Positions 43,938 to 54,288 of a DNA stretch of 64,000 nucleotides are shown one piece after another; within the stretch, counting starts at the first letter, position 1, and every line of letters begins with the position of its first letter. The position numbers were made by a program, and so were the translations under genes. A model generated the notes under the pieces. It was not told the DNA's origin, searched no databases, and saw only the letters and a list, made by a program, of their open reading frames with translations. Origin of the DNA: Leclercia sp. LSNIH1 (GTDB lineage Bacteria > Pseudomonadota > Gammaproteobacteria > Enterobacterales > Enterobacteriaceae); the NCBI RefSeq assembly GCF_002902985.1, contig NZ_CP026170.1, forward strand, positions 1-64,000, given 5' to 3'.

Positions 43938-44819
43938 TTAAGTTAACGATGTCCGCTGCCGCCGATATTCCCTCGGGGAGTGATAGCCCAGCGCGCTGTG
44001 CGGGTGGTTTTCATTGTAATGTGTGAACGCTGCTGCAAGGTTTCGCAGGGCTGTTCTCACATCTGGTTTTGCCATGAACGCGATATAGTCTTCCTTCATC
44101 GTCTTCACGAACCGTTCGGCCATGCCATTGCTCTGCGGGCTGCTCACCGCTGTTGTACACGGCTCCAGATTCAGCTCTCTGGCGAACCTCCGCGTTTCAT
44201 GCGCGGTATATGCTGAACCGTTATCCGTCAGCCATTGAACCGGTGTGGTCGGCAGCCCGTCGCCGAAGCGCTTTTCCACCGACCTCAGCATCACATCCTG
44301 CACCGTCGAACTGTCGTAGCCTCCTGTGCTCGCTGCCCAGTCTATGGCTTCTCTGTCGCAGCAGTCCAGCGCGAACGTGACCCGCAGCTTCTCACCGTTG
44401 TCGCAGCCGAACTCGAAGCCATCTGAACACCAGCGCATATCGCTTTCTGCCACCGCGATTTTGCCCTTATGTTCACGCTTCGACCGCTCTGGTTTGTCAT
44501 GCAGTAACAGCAGATTATGCTCGCTCATAAGCCGGTAAAGCCGTTTGGCGTTCACGGGGGGCAGTCCCTCTGTACGACGTTGCGTACGCAGGATGCCCCA
44601 CACACGGCGATAGCCGTAACTGGGCATATCGCTGATGATATCGAGGATCTCTGACAGTATTTCAGCGTCTGCTTCGTCATCACGCCGGTTACAGCGCCTG
44701 TCCTGCCAGTCGGCAGAACGGTTAATTCGCAGTGACAGCTGCGCACGCGACACGCCCATGGTGCGGCTGACCAGCGCTATTCCCCGTCCTTTGGCAACAA
44801 GGGCGCGTACGCTATCCAT
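43938..44819 (-). CDS. IS2-group OrfB transposase
   Basis: DDE transposase subunit (293 aa). [20 protein letters not shown]; catalytic region [37 protein letters not shown] and [19 protein letters not shown]. Overlaps orfA by 43 bp, in the -1 position as required for OrfAB fusion. Intact. Confidence 0.9.
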   Translation of the reverse strand: MDSVRALVAKGRGIALVSRTMGVSRAQLSLRINRSADWQDRRCNRRDDEADAEILSEILDIISDMPSYGYRRVWGILRTQRRTEGLPPVNAKRLYRLMSEHNLLLLHDKPERSKREHKGKIAVAESDMRWCSDGFEFGCDNGEKLRVTFALDCCDREAIDWAASTGGYDSSTVQDVMLRSVEKRFGDGLPTTPVQWLTDNGSAYTAHETRRFARELNLEPCTTAVSSPQSNGMAERFVKTMKEDYIAFMAKPDVRTALRNLAAAFTHYNENHPHSALGYHSPREYRRQRTSLT

Positions 44820-45172
44820 TTTCGCGACTGAGCGTACTCCACGGCTTCTTTCAGGATCTCAACTTCCATCGTCTTCTTGCCCAGCAGGCGCTGAAGCTCC
44901 CGGACCTGCTTCAGAGCAGCAGTAAGCTCAGAAGCTGGAACAACTTCTTCTCCGGCCGCAACGGCGGTGAGGCTGCCTTCCTGATATTGCTTCTTCCACT
45001 TAAACAGCAGGCTGGGCTGGATGCCATGCAGGCGGGCGACATGGGAGACATTCATGCCCGGCTCCATCGTCTGCTGGATAATGGCGATCTTCTCCTGAGG
45101 AGTTTTACGTTTACGGACTTCTTGCCCTAACAGGATCCCGGTCATCTCAAAATTGGCGTTAGTGTTAGACAT
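44777..45172 (-). CDS. IS2-group OrfA
   Basis: 131-aa protein with HTH ([32 protein letters not shown]) and a C-terminal leucine zipper ([20 protein letters not shown]). Regulates and, as OrfAB, carries out transposition. Intact. Confidence 0.88.
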   Translation of the reverse strand: MSNTNANFEMTGILLGQEVRKRKTPQEKIAIIQQTMEPGMNVSHVARLHGIQPSLLFKWKKQYQEGSLTAVAAGEEVVPASELTAALKQVRELQRLLGKKTMEVEILKEAVEYAQSRKWIAYAPLLPKDGE

Positions 45173-45236
45173 ATATTCAAGCCTATCTCTTATCTGGAGA
45201 TACAGCTACTGTCTGGTGTTTCAGGGGGCTACATCA

Positions 45237-45309
45237 ATTCCACATCTCCAGGCGTGGGCACATACTGCACCTCCGGCTGGCTATGAAATTCCTTCAGGGT
45301 TTTGCTCAC
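45237..45309 (-). pseudogene. 5' part of a small ORF interrupted by the IS2-group element
   Basis: GTG at 45307-45309 after AAGGAGG; reads SKTLKEFHSQPEVQYVPTPG, DVE, then the IS. Joining across one copy of the 16-bp repeat continues [13 protein letters not shown] and stops at 43844-43846, overlapping the DUF905-like start. A small unknown gene, 37 aa before interruption. Confidence 0.5.
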
Positions 45310-46740
45310 TACACACCTCCTTCTGAACAGGGTCTGGCCTTCAAAAACCACATTATCCGTTGAGTTTCCGGAGCCGCGGCTTTAACGCTTTATGGTAAAC
45401 CACTGTTTTTTTTCCACGGATAAATGCACTTCATCCGTTTGAGACCCTTCGCCGCAGGGGCGTAAACATCATTGGCAGACGCAGCTGTATGGGGCAAGCG
45501 GGAAATTTATTCCGGTCTAATGAAGCGAACCGGAATGGCCGGGGGAAATATATTGCGAAAGGGTTTGTCAACCAAGAAGACTGTGGTGCTATCAGCACCC
45601 GGCAGGAGAGCCATAAACGGAGAAAAGGCATACGGTGAGAGATGGGCAGGGACACGCCGTAATGACGTAAGCCGCGCGCATTGCCCTCTGCATGGCATCG
45701 ATAACACCAACGGCATTGATGCCATGCCTGAAGCGCAGGAAGCGGCGCGACTGAGCGGCGCAGCCATTCCGGCTCCTGCGAGCATGGATGTTGCGTCATG
45801 GGATGGACACCCGCTGCCCCAGAGGAGCTTGGCAGAGACAGCATCGTTGGCTCTGTATGAAGCATGACAGCCCGACCGGACGTCAATTGTAACCTCAAGA
45901 ATTAAAAAAATTATCAAGTTGTTGTTTTATAATATTATTACCTTATGAATTTGTTATATTGCTAACTTGCGATGTCATTAAGATGTGATGTTGCTAACCA
46001 GTAATTCCTTTCCACCTAAGGTTCAGACCCTTACCAGCGCCTTTTGCGTAAAGACCTGACTTAAGGATGGTTAGAATCTCAGGCAAAAGTCCCGGTGAAG
46101 GGAGTTCTCGACATCGCCTCCTGAAAAGATCTTTCTACTTTTTATGGGCTTCAGCCATTTCGATATATCGCAGATTATTTGCGGTCGGCAGCAACGTACT
46201 GATGCGATAGAGACGCACCCGCTCGTTAAAATATTCTTTGAGATGTTACGGTTATTCTCTGGCCACCGCTTCAGGTATAACCGGCATATTCATACATTCT
46301 TGTATGCAACAGCGGATGTGACAAGGTCTACAGCAACCTTGTCTTGGTCTTCTTTTCAAAACTTCGCATTATTTGCATCACTTATACGCGCCTCCGACCC
46401 TGTAATATCCCGTCATCAAGCTTAATCTCATCCGCACATACGGGCTACAGACAGCACAGGTGGGCAGATTGCCTGCCAGGTTTATAGCGGCTTAACCACC
46501 TGCCGTAGCCCTACCCCTTCCCAACCTTCAAAATGAAGTGTCCGCCCATATACACTCAACAATGACAGGTCATGAAGTAGCAAATTTTATCGACTACCTA
46601 CGCGGTCGTCAGTTTCCCCTGACCTGAATCACGACGGCTGGTATTAATCATGTTTTGAACTGACGCAATATGCCAAGGGTCTGTGGATCGAGTTTCATGA
46701 TGCTCTCCTTAGCGGCAGGGGATCCCCCTGCCCGTCCTAA
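45310..46740. other. 1.4-kb stretch without supported genes
   Basis: GC-rich open frames on both strands at 45431-45917 overlap each other and show no family or ribosome site. A short minus-strand frame near 46700-46643 (MKLDPQTLGILRQFKT) may be the start of a lost gene. No IS end recognised. Confidence 0.35.
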
Positions 46741-47041
46741 TCAGTTGTTGAACACATTACCGTCGACAAACACCAGACCGCCGCTGAACAAGTCACGCGC
46801 GTAGGCTTCAAAATCAAAGTAACTACGAAGCAACTATGGAATCTCGTTCAACAGGCCGGAATACCTTCCCAGTCTTGGAACATGAGTTGCGGATCGTGCT
46901 CGTTTGAATGCAGGGCATATCAGGATTCGAGAAAATCCTCTTTTCCGTCAAATCGGTCAAGTCGAACCACTTTTCGAAAATGCTGCCGCAGTTGTATTTG
47001 TGCCAAGTGCCAACGTATACAGCCGGTGTTGTTGTGCTCAT
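46741..47041 (-). pseudogene. ardA: ardA antirestriction gene, internally deleted
   Basis: N-terminus MSTTTPAVYVGTWHKYNCGS, FEKWFDLTDL follows GGAGG and is clear ArdA. After about 30 codons it degenerates, and the reading frame reappears only at the C-terminus YFDFEAYARDLFSGG, VFVDGNVFNN. About 70 residues are missing. ArdA is a DNA mimic that blocks type I restriction during plasmid entry; this copy should be inactive. Confidence 0.82.
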
Positions 47042-47527
47042 GAAAATTCCTCCGTGGTATATGTCGTCTGAGTTCCGGCTTACGCCGTGCCGAAACGAAG
47101 CCCGACGAATAGTGGAGAATGCAATGGGCGTTACAGGAGGCCGTGGCGCAGAAAATATCCTAGGCAGCTTGTACGGTTATCGAGCGGATAGTGAGCGAGA
47201 GAACGACGGGAAGACCGGCTGCAGACATTAGATAATAACTGCGATGGGCGAGGATGACGGACAAGCGCACCCTTGCAGCCGCAGCGGTCGGGCTAGATTA
47301 GAGGCACGGCGTTTGCCGCAGTCTGCACGAATGTCACTCGATGCGTGGCCATAACACCGTGTAGGTCCCGCGGTAAGCCGGACTACATGACATCCTTTTT
47401 TCAAGCACTGAGAGCTCAGTTAATACTCCTTTTCCTGACACATTGTGCACAGGCTTACCCACCGATTCAGTGGATAACTTTTAAGGTAAAGTTTAAAAAT
47501 TCATAATCTGATGCGAGCTGACTAGAT
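47042..47527. other. Gap between ardA remnant and centromere repeats
   Basis: No gene. Several short inverted repeats, and GTGGATAACTT at 47472 resembling a DnaA-box half. Nothing further resolved. Confidence 0.35.
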
Positions 47528-48060
47528 TGGACCACGGTCCCAGTTATGGGGTCGGGACCACGGTCCCAGTTATGGGGTCGGGACCACGGTCCCAGTTAAG
47601 GGGTTGGGACCACGATCCCAGTTAAGGGGTCGGGACCACGGTCCCAGTTAAGGGGTCGGGACCACGGTCCCAGTTATGGGGTCGGGACCACGGTCCCAGT
47701 TAGGGGTTGGGACCACGGTCCCAGTTAAGGGGTCGGGACCACGGTCCCAGTTAAGGGGTTGGGACCACGGTCCCAGTTAAGGGGTTGGGACCACGGTCCC
47801 AGTTAAGGGGTTGGGACCACGGTCCCAGTTAAGGGGTTGGGACCACGGTCCCAGTTAAGGGGTTGGGACCGTGGTCCCAGTTAAGGGGTTGGGACCACGG
47901 TCCCAGTTAAGGGGTTGGGACCACGGTCCCAGTTAAGGGGTTGGGACCACGGTCTCAGTTAAGGGGTTGGGACCACGGTCCCAGTTAAGGGGTTGGGACC
48001 ACGGTCCCAGTTAAGGGGTTGGGACCACGGTCCCAGTTAAGGGGTTGGGACCACGGTCCC
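47528..48060. repeat. sopC: Partition centromere: about 21 tandem 26-bp repeats (sopC-like)
   Basis: About 21 copies of a unit containing GGGACCACGGTCCC, separated by AGTTAAGGGGTT or variants (AGTTATGGGGTC). The palindrome matches the SopB-binding site of F sopC (inverted GGGACC/GGTCCC). Unit length is 26 bp rather than 43 bp in F; one spacing is 25 bp. Variants: CACGATCCC (copy 4), GTGGTCCC (copy 14), GGTCTC (copy 17). A degenerate copy lies at 48074. Confidence 0.95.
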
Positions 48061-48118
48061 ATATTAGGAATTTGAACCATGGTCTTGAAGAAGGTAAAGC
48101 AGGAAGATAACTACCGAA

Positions 48119-49090
48119 TTAATGCTTGTTTTTCTTCGTAGCTAAAAGCTCAAGCATTTCTTCAAACTTCCCAATATCTTCCTCGGAAAGTTTGGAACGA
48201 TCCAGGCTGATAATCACTTTATTTCCTTTATAACGCGCTGTTGCTCCAGGAATGAACTCACGCTTTTCTGGGGCCTGATTTACTTTCTTGCTGGAATCTT
48301 TAAGCAAGGCAGTAAGAAATTGAATTATTTCATCAGCCTCAAGTACTACACCTGCTTTTCTCTTCTCTGATAGCTCAAAAGCCCCATCGAGTAAACGAGC
48401 TTCGTTCTCAGAAAAGATTTTCTGTAAACTTTCGCCAGCCCTTGCGGAAAGCTCGCCTGGATGAGAGAAGAGGGCGATCACATCTCTTGGTAGCCTAGAA
48501 GTATTGATACATCTGGTTATGACTTTCCTTGAGATGTTTTCAGCATCGGCCAAGGCAGAGATATTTCCGTTAAATTCTTTTTCTAAACGTTGAGAATAAC
48601 GCGTACCTCTTTCATAAGCACTTGTCGGTCTGTAATCATTTCCAAGTTTGCATAAAGCATCCATCTGTTCGTCATCAAGGGCACCAACGAGTATGCGATA
48701 CTCAGTTGATGTAAAGATGGCAGTCATGCGACGGCGACTACCATCGGCAACTTCAATATGACCGTCGACCTTACGCCCAAACGCCGGATTTTGTTGGCCG
48801 GTAAGCAAGAACGATGGTATGAGATCGTCCAAAGCCTCTTCTATTAGAAAAGCTTGATCACGTTCATTACCAGCCCAGACCTTAGTTGAGCTGGCGACAT
48901 CTGCACCGGGTATGGTCTCAAGAATAAATTTTACTTCTCGTCCACACACGGGAAGGGTAATAGTATTACCCTTTGCCATAGCGCCTACTCGAGCAATTAG
49001 TGTGTCTACCATAGGAGCTGCAGGGGCCGATACAGTAGTTACAGGAACGACTGAAGGAATAGATTTAGGGATGATAGGTGCTCGTTTCAT
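48119..49090 (-). CDS. sopB: SopB-type centromere-binding partition protein
   Basis: ParB family, F SopB type (323 aa). Start [16 protein letters not shown] at 49088-49090 gives the F SopB length; the extra upstream MGNPL is not needed. ParB box [20 protein letters not shown] and SRRRMTAIF, then [23 protein letters not shown] and a C-terminal dimer domain. Binds the repeats just downstream and interacts with SopA. The sopA stop overlaps this ATG by 1 bp (TAATG). It ends 59 bp before the repeats. Confidence 0.95.
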   Translation of the reverse strand: MKRAPIIPKSIPSVVPVTTVSAPAAPMVDTLIARVGAMAKGNTITLPVCGREVKFILETIPGADVASSTKVWAGNERDQAFLIEEALDDLIPSFLLTGQQNPAFGRKVDGHIEVADGSRRRMTAIFTSTEYRILVGALDDEQMDALCKLGNDYRPTSAYERGTRYSQRLEKEFNGNISALADAENISRKVITRCINTSRLPRDVIALFSHPGELSARAGESLQKIFSENEARLLDGAFELSEKRKAGVVLEADEIIQFLTALLKDSSKKVNQAPEKREFIPGATARYKGNKVIISLDRSKLSEEDIGKFEEMLELLATKKNKH

Positions 49091-50256
49091 TAGCGGATTT
49101 CCCAACGAGGTTTAATGAGACGGTCGAAAATTTCATTACAAACCGGCTCCCAAATTGCGAGCGCATTCCTCCATGCTCCAGTAGAAGAACGCTGATCAAT
49201 TGCTTGTTCAAATACTGTTCGCATTCGAATTTGGCCTTTACCTACTTCATCCGTTTCGCGTACCACGTTTTTAAGAACCATGCTTCCCCATGCATCCCTG
49301 ATTTGCTCTTCCATCCAAGGCGACTGGGAACCATTATTATTGTTATATTTAGTAAGCAAGATTCTGACATCTGGTTCAAAGCCTTGTAGATCTACATTCT
49401 TCAGCAAATCCCGGAGCATATCGAAAAATTGCAATGCAGAGGTATAGTCAAAGAGCTCAGCGGGGGTAGGGACTAATAACACGTCAGCAGCACATACAAC
49501 GTTGATTGTGCCGATACCAAGATTAGGAGCACTATCGATAACAACAACATCGTAATCATGGGCTACCGTTTCAATGGCCAGCCTTAGCATCATGTGAGGT
49601 TCTGTCGGCAGCTTTCCTTCGTCGAAACGTCCCATCAACTCAGTTTCAATACGATGTAAGGCCAGACAAGAAGGGATGATATCAAGGCCAGGCCAGCAAG
49701 TTGGTTTTACCGCATATGAAGCATCATCTCGTTCACCGAGATAGAAGGGGAGGAGAGTATCTTCAGAATGAATATGTAAATCAGGAACCCAACCGTGATA
49801 CATCGAGGCCGTCCCTTGCGGATCGTTGCCTTCGACTAACAGTACGCGAAGTCCTTTTAAAGCCAGATCCTGAGCAAGATGAACGGAGACAGAAGTTTTA
49901 TAAACTCCACCTTTATGAGCTGCAACACCGATTACCGGAGGTAAGCTTTCATCTGGGCGACGGAGGCGGGTACTAAACACATCTCGCATGTGGTTTATTT
50001 GCTCAATGGTATAGCCAACGCGCTGTTCAACGCGTCCTCGTAATTCCATATCTGGATGCGGCAATCGTCCTGCTTTTTCAGCGTCACGAATAGCCTGGGA
50101 TGAAACACCGATCAGGTCAGCTGCCTCACCAACTCGCCACCGACGGGTTATTTTTCTTGCTTCAGGGCTATCATCATTAAATTGAGCAATTGCGATGGCT
50201 TTCGTCATCTCATGTCCTGCTGCAATGCACTGGTTAAGCGTATCCATTAATCCCAT
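49090..50256 (-). CDS. sopA: SopA-type partition ATPase
   Basis: Walker-type ParA ATPase (388 aa) positioning plasmid copies. N-terminal HTH DNA-binding domain ([20 protein letters not shown]), deviant Walker [28 protein letters not shown], and [20 protein letters not shown]. Very similar to F SopA. The ATG at 50254-50256 follows AAGGGG; MKGFQ upstream (50271) is less likely. Probably autoregulated through the CTTTGC sites. Confidence 0.96.
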   Translation of the reverse strand: MGLMDTLNQCIAAGHEMTKAIAIAQFNDDSPEARKITRRWRVGEAADLIGVSSQAIRDAEKAGRLPHPDMELRGRVEQRVGYTIEQINHMRDVFSTRLRRPDESLPPVIGVAAHKGGVYKTSVSVHLAQDLALKGLRVLLVEGNDPQGTASMYHGWVPDLHIHSEDTLLPFYLGERDDASYAVKPTCWPGLDIIPSCLALHRIETELMGRFDEGKLPTEPHMMLRLAIETVAHDYDVVVIDSAPNLGIGTINVVCAADVLLVPTPAELFDYTSALQFFDMLRDLLKNVDLQGFEPDVRILLTKYNNNNGSQSPWMEEQIRDAWGSMVLKNVVRETDEVGKGQIRMRTVFEQAIDQRSSTGAWRNALAIWEPVCNEIFDRLIKPRWEIR

Positions 50257-50276
50257 TTGAAACCCCTTCAAATCAA

Positions 50277-50373
50277 CTTTGCATAATTATATTAAATCTT
50301 GATAAAACAAGCAAAGCAACCAAATATATGCAAACCCACTAAAAAAATGCAAAGTGCATCAAATCTTGCAAAG
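50277..50373. promoter_or_regulatory. sopAB operator with four CTTTGC motifs
   Basis: CTTTGC at 50277-50282 and its inverse GCAAAG at 50311, 50349 and 50368. Four CTTTGC motifs in the same setting are known for the F sop promoter, where SopA represses. Confidence 0.75.
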
Positions 50374-50650
50374 TTGATAACTTTTTAAACAGAATCCTTC
50401 AACTCATAAGAAAGTTTGAAAGTTTGAAAGTTTGAAATTACTGGACAACAATTAACTGCAAACCATTCAAAATGGTAGGGTATCTTTTTCGTATACCGAG
50501 CGGCCCTTTCCTCCTTGATGCAGACGAAACACTGTATACATGAGGGCAGGGCGGCTGAAAACAGTACTCATGACCTCTACAAAATGTAATTTTCATAAAT
50601 GCATCACCCGCACTTATTGGGAATAACCTTCTTAATAGCCAGAATGATAA

Positions 50651-50920
50651 AGGTGGGTCATAGCATGCATAAAGTGTGTCGCAACATGCTTAGAAAAACG
50701 ATCATCGGAGGATCTTAAAAATGTTGGGTATAAACATGAAAAAGTGGGCAGCGATATGCTAAAGGTGTGTCACAGCATGCGGGTCCATTTGGATTGGTAC
50801 AAAAATCAACCTAACAAAACAGGCATGAATACTAGTGTGCCACGATAACATGTTATGACACACCTAAAATCATGATACGACCCACCATTACTGGATCGCC
50901 TGCATAATGTGACCCACCTT
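50651..50920. repeat. Iterons downstream of repA
   Basis: About nine copies of a GTGGGTCATAGCATG-type unit: 50653, 50674, 50723, 50744 and 50765 in one orientation, then inverse forms (CATGTTATGACACAC and CATAATGTGACCCACC) at 50849-50918. Matches the iterons before repA in inverted sense. Confidence 0.75.
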
Positions 50921-51781
50921 CTATGACCCCATTTCTTTGAGTTTTTTATTTCGCTTATGAATCAACACAGTTAGAGTTCGACCATCTTTAATAATGGAAT
51001 ACTCAATGTAGCCAATGACTTGTAGTTGCTTCAAAGCAGCCTTGATCAGCCGGTTCTGCTCCTTTACTGGAGAGGTCAAATTCAATCGCTCAATGATGCG
51101 ATCAAATCTAATTGGGGCAGGGTTATCGGGCAGACTTGCTATGTAGGTATAGAGTGTCTGAGCAACTTCTTTACCTTTGAGCATATGGTAGGGACGCTTG
51201 CGCAGTAGGATGTTGTAGTCAATCTGGTACAGTTCATGGAGGCGCTCATCGGCCTGGAGCGTGATTGTATCGGACTCTCTCGTATACTTACCGCTCTTAA
51301 GGAGCTGAGTAAAAAATTTATCTCCAGTTTTCTTACTGTTGAATTGAACAGTCTTGGTACCAATCCGGGTAAGAGCATCAAAAATGGTGTCACGCAGACG
51401 TTTGTTAAACTGGCGAGAATCATACTGGCACAACGCGGCGAACTCAGTGAAAGGCAGCTCGATGGTATTTGATTTCAAGCCGTATTTACTGAAGGCACCA
51501 ATAATGCCCATCCAGACGCTGAAGTCCGTTGATATGTTCAGTCGCTCACCAAAGATCCTGACTTCGTCATAACCTTCCTTACGGGCGAACTCAAGCTGGG
51601 AGAACGACGAAGAAACATCTATACCGGACTTCTGCCCCTTAGGAATTGCACGACTGGCAGGAACAAAGACACCCAGACGCAGTAAAATCGCTGGCTGAAC
51701 TGATGAATTGTTTGTGACTGTTAATTGGTGTACCTCTCCTTCATTTGTAATTTGGGAGGGTATAAAATTGTTATCAGTCAT
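50921..51781 (-). CDS. repA: RepA plasmid replication initiator (P1 RepA/RepFIB family)
   Basis: Initiator of iteron-controlled replication (286 aa), with two winged-helix domains: VTNNSSVQPAILLRLGVFVP, FSQLEFARKEGYDEVRIFGE, then MLKGKEVAQTLYTYIASLPD, PIRFDRIIERLNLTSPVKEQ, LIKAALKQLQVIGYIEYS. Strong family match to P1 RepA and RepFIB initiators. Flanked on both sides by iterons, so it controls both initiation and copy number. The start MTDNNFIPSQ is the only good one. The exact incompatibility group is not assigned; an IncHI1B-type label is possible but unverified. Confidence 0.92.
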   Translation of the reverse strand: MTDNNFIPSQITNEGEVHQLTVTNNSSVQPAILLRLGVFVPASRAIPKGQKSGIDVSSSFSQLEFARKEGYDEVRIFGERLNISTDFSVWMGIIGAFSKYGLKSNTIELPFTEFAALCQYDSRQFNKRLRDTIFDALTRIGTKTVQFNSKKTGDKFFTQLLKSGKYTRESDTITLQADERLHELYQIDYNILLRKRPYHMLKGKEVAQTLYTYIASLPDNPAPIRFDRIIERLNLTSPVKEQNRLIKAALKQLQVIGYIEYSIIKDGRTLTVLIHKRNKKLKEMGS

Positions 51782-51816
51782 ATAGTTACACCACTGTGGT
51801 TAGAATCCATTCGAGG

Positions 51817-51825
51817 TTATCCACA
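51817..51825. promoter_or_regulatory. DnaA box
   Basis: TTATCCACA, a perfect consensus DnaA box between the repA start and the upstream iterons; part of the probable origin. Confidence 0.75.
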
Positions 51826-51849
51826 AAAGGTGGATAGTTCGTTATTTGA

Positions 51850-51972
51850 CATGATGCGACACACCATTTTGCATGTTATGACACACCAAGAGCATGATGT
51901 CACCCACTTTGCTCATGGCATGACACACCAATTACATGTTGCGACACACTTATTGCATAATACGACACACCC
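51850..51972. repeat. Iterons upstream of repA (probable oriV)
   Basis: Six same-direction copies of CATGNTRYGACACACC spaced about 20-22 bp. Together with the DnaA box and adjacent AT-rich DNA this forms a plausible replication origin. Confidence 0.85.
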
Positions 51973-52194
51973 AAATCCTCTGAATGCCTTGTCTGACGTG
52001 GCTTGCAGCGATCGGGGATCTGTTTGGGACTATAAGGATCCATTTAGGATCTTCAATAGGATCGTGTTATAGGATCTAACCGGTGTATATGTTGATAACT
52101 TTTTGAGATCCGAGAGGATGAAAAGGGATAGTGCCCAAATAGCATAATGCCACTGAAAGTTTTAACTTAACAGACAGGCGGTAATGACTCCAAC

Positions 52195-52698
52195 TTATTG
52201 ATAGTGTTTTATGTTCAGATAATGCCCGATGACTTTGTCATGCAGCTCCACCGATTTTGAGAACGACAGCGACTTCCGTCCCAGCCGTGCCAGGTGCTGC
52301 CTCAGATTCAGGTTATGCCGCTCAATTCGCTGCGTATATCGCTTGCTGATTACGTGCAGCTTTCCCTTCAGGCGGGATTCATACAGCGGCCAGCCATCCG
52401 TCATCCATATCGCCACGTCAAAGGGTGACAGCAGGCTCATAAGACGCCCCAGCGTCGCCATAGTGCGTTCACCGAATACGTGCGCAACAACCGTCTTCCG
52501 GAGCCTGTCATACGCGTAAAACAGCCAGCGCTGGCGCGATTTAGCCCCGACATAGCCCCACTGTTCGTCCATTTCCGCGCAGACGATGACGTCACTGCCC
52601 GGCTGTATGCGCGAGGTTACCGACTGCGGCCTGAGTTTTTTAAGTGACGTAAAATCGTGTTGAGGCCAACGCCCATAATGCGGGCGGTTGCCCGGCAT
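52195..52698 (-). CDS. insB: IS1 InsB transposase
   Basis: IS1 transposase C-terminal part (167 aa open frame; normally expressed as InsAB' by -1 frameshift). Includes [50 protein letters not shown] and [20 protein letters not shown]. Intact. Confidence 0.94.
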
Positions 52699-52892
52699 CC
52701 AACGCCATTCATGGCCATATCAATGATTTTCTGGTGCGTACCGGGTTGAGAAGCGGTGTAAGTGAACTGCAGTTGCCATGTTTTACGGCAGTGAGAGCAG
52801 AGATAGCGCTGATGTCCGGCGGTGCTTTTGCCGTTACGCACCACCCCGTCAGTAGCTGAACAGGAGGGACAGCTGATAGAAACAGAAGCCAC
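52617..52892 (-). CDS. insA: IS1 InsA
   Basis: DNA-binding repressor part of IS1 (91 aa), with zinc-finger [30 protein letters not shown] and [23 protein letters not shown]. Intact; overlaps insB. Confidence 0.93.
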
Positions 52893-53010
52893 TGGAGCAC
52901 CTCAAAAACACCATCATAGACTAAATCAGTAAGTTGGCAGCATCACCGGAACGATAATGGAGAGTATCCACAGCAGGAGAACAGAGCGCTCTCCTGCAGT
53001 GTCAGCAAAT

Positions 53011-54201
53011 TCAGCCCGGCTGCTGTGCCGGTTCCAGGTGTGCATTTCGTCCGGCAGCCATTCCTGTGCAGGCACCAGCGACCGCGATTGCTGCGGTCAT
53101 CAGTAATGGCAATGTCCAGCCTCCGGACAACTCCTGTACTTTGCCCAGCAACAGCGGACCCATCGCCGCCATCAGATAACCGACGCTCTGCGCCATGCCT
53201 GACAGCGCGGCGGCGTCACCGGCATTTTTGGTACGTAGCCCGATGAAGGTCAGGCCCAGCATCATACTGGCACCCGAGCCGAAGCCGAGAAGAGCAGCCC
53301 ACAGCATCGCCAGATTTGGCAGGTATAGGATGCCGATAAAGGACGCAGCGGTTAACAGGCTGACGCCGGCAGCGGCTGCTTTCTGATCGTTGAGGCGACG
53401 CAGCGTGGCCGCCAGAATCAGGCCGGGAATAGCTGTGGTCAGCTGAAGAATGCCGTGTACTTCACCGGCCTGGGCTGAGGAGAGTCCACTGTCCGTTAGA
53501 ATGGCGGGTAGCCAGCCGACAGCAACATAAAACGGCATCGCATTCAGGCCCATAAACAAGGTGACCTGCCATGCCAGAGGCGAGCGCCAGACCGCGACGG
53601 TCGCCGCTTTTTTCTCACCCTCTCCTGGCAACTGATGCTTCATCTTTAACTGGGGCAACCATAAAAGCAACGCAAGCAGCGGTGCAATAACCAGCATGGC
53701 TAACGCGATGTTCCAGCCCCAGCTCTGCGTCAGAGGAATGACAATGGCTGAACCAATAGCACCAGCCGCGCCCATGGTGATGGAATATGCCCCCGTCACG
53801 GAAGCCACGTTGCCAGAAAAGTCACGTTTGATAAGGCCAGGCAGCAGGACATTGCCGAGGGCAATCCCGATACCTATCAATATGGTTCCGCCATAAAGCG
53901 CCCAGACACTGCCTGCGGAGCGAAGCAGGATGCCCGCTGAAATCACGGCCAAGGCACCAAAAAGGGTGCGTTCAAGACCGTACTTGTGTGAGATGGATGC
54001 GCTCAGCGGTGAAAAGGCGGCAAAGGCCAGCAAAGGCAGCGAGTTAAGCAACCCAACGGCAGTAATACTTAGCCCAAAATCATGGCGAATAGACTCTAAA
54101 ACGGGTGCGATAGCGGTAAAAGGAACACGCAGGTTGATAGCTATAAAAAGGATGCCGGTCACAAGTATGATTGAAGACCACTTGTTCGTAGTGTGGGACA
54201 T
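53011..54201 (-). CDS. nimT: NimT/CynX-like MFS exporter
   Basis: Twelve-helix major facilitator (396 aa) of the CynX/NimT branch. Start MSHTTNKWSSIILVTGILFI at 54199-54201. Typical motifs LRVPFTAIAPVLESIRHDFG, GNVLLPGLIKRDF and GAYSITMGAAGAIGSAIVIP. E. coli YeaN (NimT) exports 2-nitroimidazole and lies divergent from the AraC regulator NimR (YeaM); the same arrangement is seen here. The exact substrate for this copy is inferred. Confidence 0.78.
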   Translation of the reverse strand: MSHTTNKWSSIILVTGILFIAINLRVPFTAIAPVLESIRHDFGLSITAVGLLNSLPLLAFAAFSPLSASISHKYGLERTLFGALAVISAGILLRSAGSVWALYGGTILIGIGIALGNVLLPGLIKRDFSGNVASVTGAYSITMGAAGAIGSAIVIPLTQSWGWNIALAMLVIAPLLALLLWLPQLKMKHQLPGEGEKKAATVAVWRSPLAWQVTLFMGLNAMPFYVAVGWLPAILTDSGLSSAQAGEVHGILQLTTAIPGLILAATLRRLNDQKAAAAGVSLLTAASFIGILYLPNLAMLWAALLGFGSGASMMLGLTFIGLRTKNAGDAAALSGMAQSVGYLMAAMGPLLLGKVQELSGGWTLPLLMTAAIAVAGACTGMAAGRNAHLEPAQQPG

Positions 54202-54288
54202 AAATTTTGCTTTTTCTGGTAAAAAGAAAGACTTTAAAGGACGCATGAGTTACAGAATATAGATAATCTGACAACATATAACTAAATC

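Larger units (their letters stand above)
43901..45236 (-). mobile_element. IS2-group element (IS3 family), apparently complete
   Basis: Imperfect ends TGATCTTGACCCGCC at 43901 and the inverse of TGATGTAGCCCCCTG ending 45236, 1,336 bp, with overlapping orfA and orfB. Flanked by a 16-bp direct repeat ATTCCACATCTCCAGG, longer than usual for the family. Confidence 0.8.
52180..52947 (-). mobile_element. IS1 (768 bp, complete)
   Basis: Ends GGTAATGACTCCAAC at 52180 and AGTTGGCAGCATCACC ending 52947, exactly 768 bp. No matching target duplication in the flanks (cagacaggc / ggaacgata). Same orientation as the fragment at 25371. Confidence 0.96.

Noticed and set aside
45431..45917. Overlapping GC-rich frames on both strands
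   Set aside because: Mutually antisense and without similarity or translation signals; cannot choose one.
47528..48060. Possible CRISPR array
   Set aside because: Units are contiguous and palindromic with only short, near-constant linkers and no variable spacers; sits beside sopB, so it is a centromere.
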